Assembly: GCA_019914945.1 (NCBI GenBank)
Contig: CM034112.1
Location: 2,937,001 to 3,001,000 of the forward strand
From: Typha latifolia
Lineage: Eukaryota > Streptophyta > Magnoliopsida > Poales > Typhaceae
DNA length: 64,000 nt
Reading direction: 5' to 3'
In this document: positions 34,752 to 45,854 of the stretch, piece after piece
Position numbering within the stretch: position 1 is the stretch's first letter
Layout: the number at the start of each line of letters is the position of its first letter
The notes under the pieces: generated by a model
The model's input: the letters and a program-made list of their open reading frames with translations, nothing else
The model's database searches: none
What the model was told of the DNA's origin: nothing
Made by a program: the position numbers and the translations under genes

Positions 34752-37290
34752 TTTGTTCGGGTTGATTTGGAATTGGGGATTCTTGGAGGGGGCGTTGGGG
34801 TAATTCCTGCTAATTGGTGGGTTTTTATTATGATATATTTCCTTGTCTAGGTATTGTTGTTACTCGTTACTCTCTCCGATTGGTTGTAGATGGGATTAGG
34901 ATCTACTTTAATTACCAGGATTCTTCATGAAAAGAAGATGACAAATTAGATAATTTAAAAAGGTTGGTTTTGTTAATACGAACATGAATTACATATCAAA
35001 TTTAATGTATATTAATCATATTCTAATATTTGTTCTTTTAGCAAAATAGTGAACTAAGACATATTATCTTTTTAACTTTGACCTATTCCTTTTCATTTGT
35101 TTTAGATTTTAGATATTGATCATCATAATCAGCATCATTAGTCGGTGAATTTTATGCATTCAAAACATTATATGAAGAAAAAGATAATCTACAAATTTGT
35201 GTAGTTTCTTTTAGGTTAAAATGTTTTTAAAAACTTAATTAATTAATTCATGCTCATAAGTTAATAACTTGGACAAAGTGTGAAGCCATCTTAAGGAGTA
35301 ATACTATATCACAAATATTAAAAAAAAAATGCTATAGCACAAAAATATTTAGGGCAGCAAAAACACATCTTATTTTCGATTTTGTTACTCAAACCAATTC
35401 TATGTTTGTGTTAGACTTTTTATTTTATTTTATTTTATTTTTTTTTCTCTTCCAATTTTATCCTCATTTAGCCGTAAAAAAAAGAGAAGCCTGTCACACA
35501 TTTAATACGACCTGACTTTGTTTTAGTAAATTGTACTGTCCATCTCACATTTGTTTGTGTGATATATAAAATAATTGTGAATCATGTAAAAGAATTACAT
35601 TTTACGAATTAGTCTATTTTTTTATACAAAAAAATACTATTATATCATTTTTTGTCTTGGGAAGATGCTGATAATAATAAATATTTATTAACTAATACAG
35701 GAAAAATTATGAATTACGTAAATTAATTATGATCAACATGATTACAAACTAGGAATTAAATAAACTAATAATAAAATTCCTAAAAAATATAAGTGTTTAA
35801 TAATTATAAATTACGTAATAAAATTACAAAATAAAAAATAAATGTTCAATAATATGAATAATGAATCACGTAATAAAATAACAAAATTATTACTTAAAAT
35901 AAAAACGTTCAATATTTGTGAGTTACCTACTAAAACTACGAAACATAGAACATATATATATATATATTCAATAACCATAAATTATATAATAAAATTATGA
36001 AAAAAATATAAATGTCTAATAACTGTGAGTTATATAAAAAAACTGTGAAACTCCTGAAAATATAAATATTTAATAACTCTAAATTATGTAATAGAAGATA
36101 AAGTGTTTAATAATTGTCAACGATATAATAAAATTCGTAAGAAAACCCAAATGTGAAAGCTTAATCAGACTTCAAAATATATGTAAAAATATAAAATATA
36201 AGTTTAAAGTATTTTTATTTTGTGCTTAGTTCTTTATTTTAGTCATAAAATAATAATCGAGAGAATGTGAAAAGATATATGGGTGGGACTCCCCGTAACG
36301 CTGTAGTTTAAAATTTTTTTTTTAATAAAATACTGAATAATTCATCATTTTTTAAGAAGTAAAACACCGAAATAGTTGTAGAAAAAACTTTTGGTAAATA
36401 CATTTAACACCTCGTACTTACATTCAAAACCATTTTACACCCTGTAATATACATTTTTTTAAATTAGTTGTTGTACTTATAATTAAAATGAGATCGATAG
36501 TATCTATAAAAGTATCTTTTTTCTCTTATATAAACATTTCTTTCTCTTTAAAAAATACTTAAAGATTTTCTCTCTTACTTTCTAAATTATGCTAATTATA
36601 TAATAAGTTTTATTAAACCTAATTTTTTATAAAATTAAATAGTTATATCGCATCAACGAAGAAAATAAATATGATTTAGAAAAATCATATAATTTTTTTT
36701 CTATTTTACCTAATAAATACGACAGGGATATTTTAATTAATTAAGCATGCTTTATTAAATTTGATAGAAAAATACGGCTTTAAATTAATCTTGTATAAGA
36801 ACTGGTTTAAAAAAATTTTAAATAAAAAAGAGTAAAGAGATTTTGAGCATAATTATAATGAGATAAAATGTATTTAACGACAATAAAACATATCAATTTT
36901 AGTATTAAGTTTGATAAGCAGTTCATTTCTTCGGGAGAGAGAGAGAATTGGGTAAAAAACATTAACGTTGCTAAATTTTGACCGTGAGTGATGCTTAACC
37001 TTATTCTTTTAATGTTTTATTATGAACACAAAACATGTCGGAAGACCGGGCATGCCAAGCTCAACGCAATGAGCCAATGACCGTTCACCGTAGTAAAGAG
37101 AATTGAGACGGGCGGGTAAAAAAATAATGCCTTTAAAACGGATAACCTCTTTATATTAGTCTTATGCCCACCACCCCCCAAATTCTGGATCCCACCTTCG
37201 CTTCCCCGCGCTTTTCTTATGGCTCTCACCTTCGTCTCCTCCCCGCGTCCCCGACGCTCGGGGATCGGTCCGTGGAACCATTCCACTCCC
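34752..37290. other. AT-rich intergenic DNA
   Basis: No gene is recognised. Between about 35680 and 36140 the motif of a T/A-rich phrase plus 'taataattgtgaattacgtaataaaat' recurs loosely many times, suggesting a degenerate short tandem repeat. Phrases near 36400-36450 (ACACCTCGTACTTACATTC, TTTTACACCCTGTAATATA) match the MITE-like family at 15420-16320. Confidence 0.45.
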
Positions 37291-37355
37291 GCTCCATCCA
37301 ACAAATATAAACCCTTCTCCTTACCTTCTTCGATCTCCTATCCACCGTTGCAACA

Positions 37356-40300
37356 ATGCCTGCAAGAAATCCCCGGATCGGGAAACGCTCCTTCCCCTCT
37401 TCGTCTTCTTCCTCCTACTACTACATCTACACGGTGGTGTTCATAGCGATATTCCTAGTGGCCGCATGGATGTTTATGTCTTCCTCCATATCGCCATCGC
37501 AAGCCACCGTTCACCACTCCCGCGCTTCCTTCTTCCCTACTCCATCGACTCCGTCGATGGTGAAATCTCTAATCGAGCGGGTCGGAGCGCAGGAAGACGA
37601 CGACGACGACGGCGACGGCAATCGCGATAAGGAAGGGTCTGAGGTGATGGGCGTAGGGAAAGAATCGAGAGATGAGGTCGGGGAGAGGAATCGAGAAGGC
37701 AAGAAAGAGGAGGAAGAGAGCCGGGCGGAGGACGGTAGTAATTTGGATGGCGGGGTTGAAGAGATCCAGAAAGAATCGCAGAAGCAGATGGAGAGTGGAG
37801 ATGATGGAACGCGTGAAGTGGGTAATGATGAGAAGATAGAGGAGGCTGTCGATGTGAACAAGCAGGAATTTGAGGAGAAGAGAGAGGGAGATGATGAGAG
37901 CAAACAAGAATTTGAAGAGAAGAACGAGGAAGGAGACGATGGGAGATTCAAAGAGAAGGAGGAGGGAGATAATGAGATCCAGCAAGAATTTGAAGAGAAG
38001 AAAGAGGAGGGAGACAATGAGGGCAAGCAAGAATTCGAGGAGAAGAAAGAGGAGGAGGATAATGAGATCCGGCAAGCATCCGAAGAGAAGATAGAGGAAG
38101 TAGACAGCGAGGGCAAGCAAGAATTCGAGGGGAAGAAAGAGGAAATGGATAAGGAGATCCAACAAGCATTTGAAGAGAAGAGAGAGGAAATAGACGGGGA
38201 GGGCAAGCAAGACTTTGAGGAGGAGAAGAAAGAGGAAATGGATAATGAGATCCAGCAAGCATTTGAAGAGAAGAAAGAGGAATTAGACAGTGAAGGCAAG
38301 CGAGAATTCGAGGAGAAGAAAGAGGGAGATGATGAGCGCCAACGCGAATTTGAAGATAAGAAAGAGGAAGCAGAAGATGAGAGCCAGCAACAGACAGACC
38401 GGCAGATGGATACGGAAAGCGTGGGTGATGACCTGCAGCAGCCTGCACAACAATTAGAAGAGGAAAGCTCTGATGTGGGCGATTCACTACTGGACGGCCC
38501 GCAGTTGGAGGTATTGACTGAAAGTGATGGCGAAAAAAGGCAATGGGCGACGCAGGAAGACCAATCTGAGGATGAGAAGGAGAGGCGGAAAGTGGAGGAG
38601 ATGCAATTCATTGGAGGGGCTAGTTCAGGAGAAGATTTCGGGAATTCATATAGCTTCGATTGGAAGCTTTGTAATGCTACAACTGGCCCAGACTACATTC
38701 CTTGCCTTGACAACTTGAAGGCCATCGAGAAGCTCCACAAGAAGCACCATGAACACAGGGAACGGCACTGCCCTGATGAAAGTGTCACATGCCTTGTGCC
38801 CCTTCCTGTGGGGTATCGAAGGTCCATTGAGTGGCCAAATAGCAGAGACAGGGTAGAAAAAGTTCACTTGCTATATTTAGATTTAGATGCATCTGCTTCT
38901 CTTGACATCACCTGCTTATGTGCTAGACTTCTTTTGCAGATTTGGTACAATAATGTACCTCGTACCAAGCTCGCGAAGGTTAAAGGCCACCAGAATTGGG
39001 TTAAAGTCACAGGAGAGTATCTTACTTTTCCTGGAGGAGGAACACAATTCATACATGGAGCACTACATTACATTGATTTCATTAGGCAGGTAAGAATTGA
39101 ACTGTATGTAATTTTACTACCTATGTTGATGAGAAGAAAAAAATCTAAGCTATTTATCCTAAAATTTAGAGCTTTGGGAGCCAATTTCATTTGAATATGG
39201 TTATGAATTGGGCTCTTTGCTTGGGTCTTGCGCAGCAAGTACAACTGCTGATCAATGAAATACTAAAAGTCTAAAAGAGTTTCTATCCTATTACCTTATT
39301 GGGCCTTTAGAGTAGCTTATTTTTAATATCCATGATTTAATTGGAATAAAGTAGGTATGAAGTTCCATTGGAATAAGATGTCTGAAAAACTCTATCTAGG
39401 ATGAGGTTTTTGTAGGCCGTTGAAGGTTGAGGTTTCATTATTGCGAACCCTACACTTATATTGTCTGTTCCTCAAAATGCAACCTTATCTAATTTGCATG
39501 AGGCCTAAAAGTACAGCTAGTAGACCTCCATTTGAACAATCATCTTGGGAGGGTTATCTCTTTCTCTTGCTTTGCATGATACCGGTAAATGACTCACACA
39601 TGTATAGTTGTATATTTATAAAGTGCATTGGCTAGTCATTGCAGGTGTATGTACTCTCCTAATCATTATTAAAATAGTTCTTGCAGAACTAGGAAGCAGT
39701 TATTTATGGTTCTTATGGTGCTCGTATTTTAGGACAAAATCTCATTAGAACATTGAGCCAGACATATAGGATAACTGCACATTCACATCTTCTAGATGCA
39801 TTTCTGCTTAGATTAATATGCTGTACCCTGATGACTCTCACGCAATATACATAATACAAAAGAACAAATATACAACAGAAGCAGCGAGAAAACAGACTCC
39901 TAGTCCTTGTTTCGGTTGCAATGCTTTCTGGTCGACAAGAGAAGTGCCTTCCATTGGAGTAGGTCACACTACCAGGTGGTGACTAAATCACCTTGATTTA
40001 ATTAAAGCCGTGTAAGTTTGGTGAAAGTGGATTGTAACAGGCGTTACATTATCAAATGGGTGCTAATGTTTACTTATCTTGCACTTGATAGTAGTGAAAA
40101 CTAAGATGCTATTATGCTCGTAGATGATAAATAGAAAAAAAATGGAAAGGCAACGTGTGTAAAGAAGAGAGGACAAGCAAAGGAATAAAATCTTTTTAAT
40201 GTTTATGATCAAATTTAAAAATCAAGCTTTTGATTAAAGTGAAGTTGTCTATATATTTTGCATTGTTTTGAATTTTCTTTTCCATATTGTTTTTTAAATG

Positions 40301-43300
40301 CCTTTCAATAATTATATCCTTGAAGAGTGAAGTTGTCTATATATTTTGCATCGTTTTGAATTTTCTTTTCCATATTGTTTTTTAAATGCCTTTCAATAAT
40401 TATATCCTTGAAGCTTCTAAGATACAAGCTAGTTTGCTGTCTTGCCATGTGTTATTCCTTAATGCCTTCCAGAATAGTGCATGCAGCAAATACATATACA
40501 ACGTATGTACTTGATTGAGCCAGTATTCGTGGGAACCTTGTGATTTTAACACTAAACAGCAGAACTGTAGAAACCAAGATAATTCATGCCATTGTGACTT
40601 AACAAACTTAAGGGCTTAAAATTGAATGCTCGTTACTGTTGTGGTCTACCTATGATAACTTCAAGGAGTTAGCTCATCAAAATATTAACGTCGTCAAAAA
40701 CCAGATAAGCTCAGATGCAAGCTCATAGGAAATATGAATGTCGTCTGGTTGCATGCTTTCTCATCAAATGATATGGCTGTTGAATTACTATCTGTTATTA
40801 TGTTGTGATTTGGCTTATGATAGATGTGCGGAAATTGTGTAGGAATTCTCCTTTATTTTTTATTTTTTATGTAGGTTATATTTTATAACTCCAACTTTTG
40901 TTTCCCTTGTTTTCTATCATTTTGGAATTGCACTGATTTATCTCTTAGTATTTGAAGTTGATTCGTCTTTAAATCATTTGTAATGGAAAATTGGAAACTT
41001 ACTGAATTCTACTTGGCAATGAGAAGCTTCTATCTTCCAGCACAATCAATGTTGCTTACTGACTTCTAATGACTACTTTGGCTTCTTTATAGTCCTTCCG
41101 CAGTATTGCATGGGGAAGGCACACCAGGGTAATACTAGATGTTGGCTGTGGGGTCGCCAGCTTTGGCGGTTATCTCTTTGAGAGAGATGTTCTTGCAATG
41201 TCTTTTGCACCAAAAGATGAGCATGAAGCTCAAGTCCAATTTGCACTGGAGAGAGGAATACCAGCAATATCTGCCGTAATGGGCTCCCAACGTCTGCCGT
41301 TTCCCAGCAGGGTGTTTGATCTCATCCATTGTGCACGCTGCCGTGTCCCATGGCATGCAGATGGTAATTATCTCAAAAGTTCCAATAAGGTGCTTTTGTG
41401 TGTTTGTGGCAAAACAGATTGACCATCTAACTCTACAATAGGTGGGATTCTTCTTTTGGAAATAAATCGTCTTTTACGTCCTGGAGGGGTTTTTGTGTGG
41501 TCAGAAACACCTGTGTATCAGAAACTCCGGGAAGATGTTGAGATCTGGAAATGTAAGATCTATCAGTCAGATCCTTTCTTTAACTTTTTCTTATCCTACT
41601 ACTGAGGTATATTACTTTGGTATAATTCAGCCATGACATCTCTTACCATCTCAATGTGTTGGGATCTCGTCACTATCAAGAAGGATAGACTGAATGGTAT
41701 TGCTGCTGCCATCTATAGAAAACCTAGTACCAATGAATGCTACACCAACAGGAAGCATCAGAATCCACCCATGTGTAATGAAGATGATGATCCAAATGCA
41801 GCTTGGTAAGATTATAAATATCGATTACATATCTGTAGGTTGTCATTTTAATTGTGTACATGTTTTTATCCAAAATTTATTCCCATTTGCTTTTTTGTTA
41901 GCTGAGACTTTTATCCTTTAAATATGAGGTCTGAAGAAAATTCCTAAGGTTTAGATCACTTGCGAATAATATCTCATAAAATGTTATTTCCCTGATGGCA
42001 TACATTGATTTTTTTTTTCTTATAACAGAAACCTACTACATAAATGTCTTACCGTATCATGTGTCTGGCAGTGTCTTATTGCCACTATTGTCCTTACTCT
42101 TAACAGAGAACTTCTGTTAATTAATGTCTCCTCATCTCTCACTATTGTCCTTATTACCATTTCATGGAGGATCTTTAAGGTTGACAATTGATTCATCAGT
42201 TCTTAACTTTGATATCTACAAATTTATTCATTCATTTCAATTTATTAAGATGGAAAAAGTTTTGTTATTTACTAATATGAAGTTTAGCTGGGATTTAGAA
42301 GGCCTTATAGATTCAGAACCAGAATATCAGATATTTTTGTGTAGAAACAAACCTAGATTTTGCTGGTTGATCGAAGACAACCTCCATGATTAGCTTGGAA
42401 GTATGTGCACAGTACCATCTCGTCGCACTTTTCAGTTTGAGTTTATTACTACTAACATTTTTCAGGTACATCCCTCTGAAGACTTGCATGCACCAGGTGC
42501 CCATTGACGAATCTGAACAAGGTTCAAAGTGGCCTGAGGAATGGCCGCGCAGACTGCGGGTACCACCTTACTGGTTAAATACCTCTCAAGTGGGTGTGTA
42601 TGGAAAACCAGCACCTAATGATTTCACATCAGATTATGAACACTGGAAGCGCGTTGTAACAAAGTCCTACCTCAGTGGATTTGGCATTAACTGGTCAAGA
42701 GTAAGAAATGTTATGGACATGAGAGCTGTATACGGAGGGTAAAATATTCTGAGGCATTCAACCACAATAAACACCTTTGTTCATAGTGATTTCAGCTTAT
42801 ACTCAAATCACAATTTTTCAGGTTTGCTGCTGCACTTAAAGATACAAACGTGTGGGTCATGAATCTGGTCAATATTGATGCTCCAGATACACTGCCCATT
42901 ATCTATGAACGAGGACTGTTTGGTATTTACCATGATTGGTGTGAATCTTTCAGCACTTACCCTAGAACATACGACCTCTTGCATGCTGATCATCTGTTTT
43001 CACGGATAAAAGAGAGGTGGATTAGATTGGCTTTTTGTCTTCATACTTGAGTTCATTATCCAAGTCCCTGGTCAAGTAGTCAATGAAACATTTTTTTCTG
43101 TTCCAGATGCGAGATTGTGCCTGTTATGGCTGAGGTTGACAGGATTGTAAGACCTGGTGGCAAACTAATAGTTCGTGATGAATTCACTACTATCAGTGAA
43201 GTGGACAATCTGTTGAAATCCCTCCATTGGGAGGTTCAATTGACCTTTTCCGAAGACCAAGAAGGGATACTCTGTGCTGAAAAATCAGATTGGCGGCCTG

Positions 43301-43323
43301 AAGTGTTTGTTAGTTCATCCTGA
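37356..43323 (+). CDS. Golgi PMT-type methyltransferase with long acidic stem (PMT24-27 type)
   Basis: Putative type II Golgi membrane methyltransferase of the plant PMT (QUA2/TSD2) family, thought to methylate pectin. Exons: 37356-38852, 38940-39089, 41093-41363, 41442-41552, 41631-41805, 42466-42738, 42822-43016, 43107-43323; 962 residues with consistent phases. A short cytosolic N terminus and a membrane anchor at about 23-42 ([19 protein letters not shown]) precede a stem of over 350 residues very rich in Glu, Lys and Asp, with 15-residue repeats at about 170-345. The catalytic part starts near residue 436 ([17 protein letters not shown]) and has [16 protein letters not shown] (SAM motif I), [35 protein letters not shown] and [13 protein letters not shown]. 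Length fits the stem-extended members. The intron at 38853-38939 has no in-frame stop, so the open frame runs through it; it is removed here because RDR-IWYNNVP is the conserved join. Second intron is 2003 bases. Confidence 0.95.
37855..38395 (+). repeat. Coding minisatellite in PMT stem (45-bp units, 90-bp dimers)
   Basis: About twelve 15-residue units of the type xxFEEKKEExDxEx. From about 37971 the units alternate strictly between an NEI-QQ(A/E)FE form and an EG-KQ(E/D)FE form for four dimers. The pattern implies expansion of a 90-bp dimer after an older 45-bp duplication. Confidence 0.9.
40238..40413. repeat. 88-bp tandem duplication in PMT intron 2
   Basis: Units 40238-40325 and 40326-40413 both begin AGTGAAGTTGTCTATATATT and differ at one position seen (GCATTG versus GCATCG). 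A very recent duplication. Confidence 0.95.
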
Positions 43324-45854
43324 TTATAACTACTGTGATAGGATCTTTAAGGTACTTGCCTTCACCCTCACCTGTATGTAGCATTTGTTGTTGTTGTTGT
43401 CGTCGGCGTGCTATTGTTTTATTCTGATTCTTTTTTGCATTCCTTTTTATTTTCCTTTTAAGACAGTGAATCTCATTAATATTTATATTTGTCTCTTGGA
43501 CACTTGTAAATTGTAACACATAATTGGAAATGAATTTTGTTTGTAGATGACATATTCATCCTAATTAAAGGTTAACCCTGGTAAACAGGATATTCCAATT
43601 ACTATTTTCACCTGTCTTGTAGATTTCCCTTTTTCTTTCTTTGTCCTGGGAGGTGGTGAAAACTTTACAGTGTTTCTATTTACTTGTTTAACATTTAAAA
43701 AGTTTAGGTCAATTTTATCGTCATTTGTATCTTTTCTATTGCTTGCAACCAGCATATTCTGCAGGATATTTCTAGCAGTGCAACTTCTGTTGATCTTTCG
43801 TCACTAGTTACATATTGTTCTTGATGCGTCGCTGATGAGAATCTATTAAAATTTTGTAAGAGATAAACTTTGCAGAGGATAATACTGATAGTGTAGGATG
43901 TAGGAAATTACTATTTTTAAAAGAAAATTTAAGTGCCATGGCAATGAGGATCACTTAAAAGTTCAACCCTCACAACCATGGCTACTATGAATTAGCCTAA
44001 GTGGCTAACTCAATAGTATTACAATTTACTCTTTCTTTTTCTTGTCCTTAAATGTTTGATCCTATTAGTAACCTGATTCTTTTTTGTAATTCATCACCAG
44101 TTCAAGCTTCTTTCCATTCCATTGGCTCTTTTCATATACATGCTGTAAGAGGTACCATATTGGAGAGAACTATAAAGCATCTCTTTTTGTCCTTGTATCG
44201 CTTTTTACTAGCTTTCTGTTGGACTAAAAGGATTATATATGCATAGAGAAATCAAAGATCAAGATGAAAGATTAAGCAGTAGGTTGTAGAAAATCTCTAT
44301 AACATTTCAACCACTCATTATACTTATTATTGCATGGGCGATCTAAACTTCCACATGTGGCTCACTCATCTTCTTTACAGGTTTACAAAGTAAAAAGTCT
44401 TTCAACTTTTTCATTATTTAGTCTATCTCTTCTACCTGAAATCTCCACACTTAGTACGTTGTTAGTATGTTGAAGGAACAACCTTGTAAGCTTTTCTAGC
44501 ACTGTTGTTAAAAGTTTCTCTCCAAATCTGATGACTGGGTACTGGTCTTAACAACTCGTGGGCTTTGATTTAGACCTTCTTAATAACGGCCAGTGAAAAT
44601 CTATTAAAAAAAAGAGAAATATTATTAATCACATTCTATTACAATAATTATTTTTTATTTCACCTCTGTATTATGTTTTTGTTGCCCCAAAGACATCCGA
44701 AGTTAAAGTCTTTTTAAGAGACAACTACTATTAGATTAAGTTAAATTGACCATAGAAATAGGATGATCTTAATACTATATTTTTGTAATGTTAAAGGTAA
44801 AAATAAAAGGGAATAAGATTTTGTTTTAAAAATAAAAGCATTAAAAGTAAATTACAATGCTGAACGTAAATATCTATATGATTTATAATAAATAATAAAA
44901 CTTTGGCTGCAGGTAGTACATTTTCCCAAAAAACTTTGGAAAACCCAAGTAACGCACAGGGTTCACTGTAAACAAGAAGTCAGCAACCTATTTATTGGCA
45001 TTAAATGGGGCTTAAATGCTGAGTGGAGTCGCACTTATCCATGTGTTAGGACTTTCCCACCAACCTGAGTTAATAAAGGAGGCTGCACCCCATATCAGAG
45101 GCACTTATCCAGTAGATCATGGTGAAGGGCCAGACAAGAGGGACGAAGAAAGGCAGGCTGTACTCCATTTTCTTCACTTTGGGCTCCATTGCTGAGTTTG
45201 TTCACAGCACCGAAAGTTAACAACCTAAACATCACCGACGCCAAAAGAAGCCCTTGCCATGACTGCGGTGGACCTTTTTCTTCCTTCCTTATTTCGCTCT
45301 CCACAGTCGAAATTAAAGAAAATTAATCTACCTTGAAGAGTTTTGTTTACTGTTTTATTAGACTCATCGAATTTGTCCATCTCAAAGGGCATGTCAGAAT
45401 GTAAAATGCTATATAATTTAATGCTTTATTAAAAGAAATTTTGTTATCTGTTTCACATTGAGCATGTGAACTAGTGAAGAGTTCACTGGTGTGGACCCCT
45501 TTTAGTAATAAATTCAATTAGTAAACCATTCGGATAAATAATGTTTTATGAATGAATACCATTCTGGTCAAAAACTCATCTTTGGAAAGATCTCTGTGCA
45601 TCAAAGTGGAGGCAAAGTCTCTTGGGAGCCACCACCATTGTAATTTTGTTTTCTTTTTTATATGTCCAACTTCCCCTCAGCTTCCTAGTTTTCATGCCTC
45701 AATTTGCTGCTGCCCTCCTCCAATCTTCTATAACCATACAACACCACCTTATTACAAAACTGAAGACTCCTGTTCTACTTCAACTCCAATAGCCTCAGCT
45801 GCATTACATTACACACACCTTCTCGCCTTCTAAGTTTTAACTACTCTTCTCCTA
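43324..45854. other. PMT 3' region, intergenic DNA, LRR promoter
   Basis: Probable PMT 3' untranslated region to about 43560, then AT-rich sequence. The segment 44930-45310 is less AT-rich and holds short open frames on both strands (45095-45304 reverse; 45120 forward, 33 codons) with no recognised domain. The stretch before 45855 should hold the LRR promoter; no clear TATA box was singled out. Confidence 0.45.

Noticed and set aside
37511..38611. 366-codon open frame on the reverse strand opposite the PMT stem
   Set aside because: It is a Ser-rich mirror of the GAG/AAG/GAT codon repeats; no start context, domain or promoter supports it.
45095..45304. Reverse 69-codon frame and a forward 33-codon frame at 45120
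   Set aside because: The region is less AT-rich than its flanks, but neither frame shows a domain, signal peptide or splice context; left unannotated.
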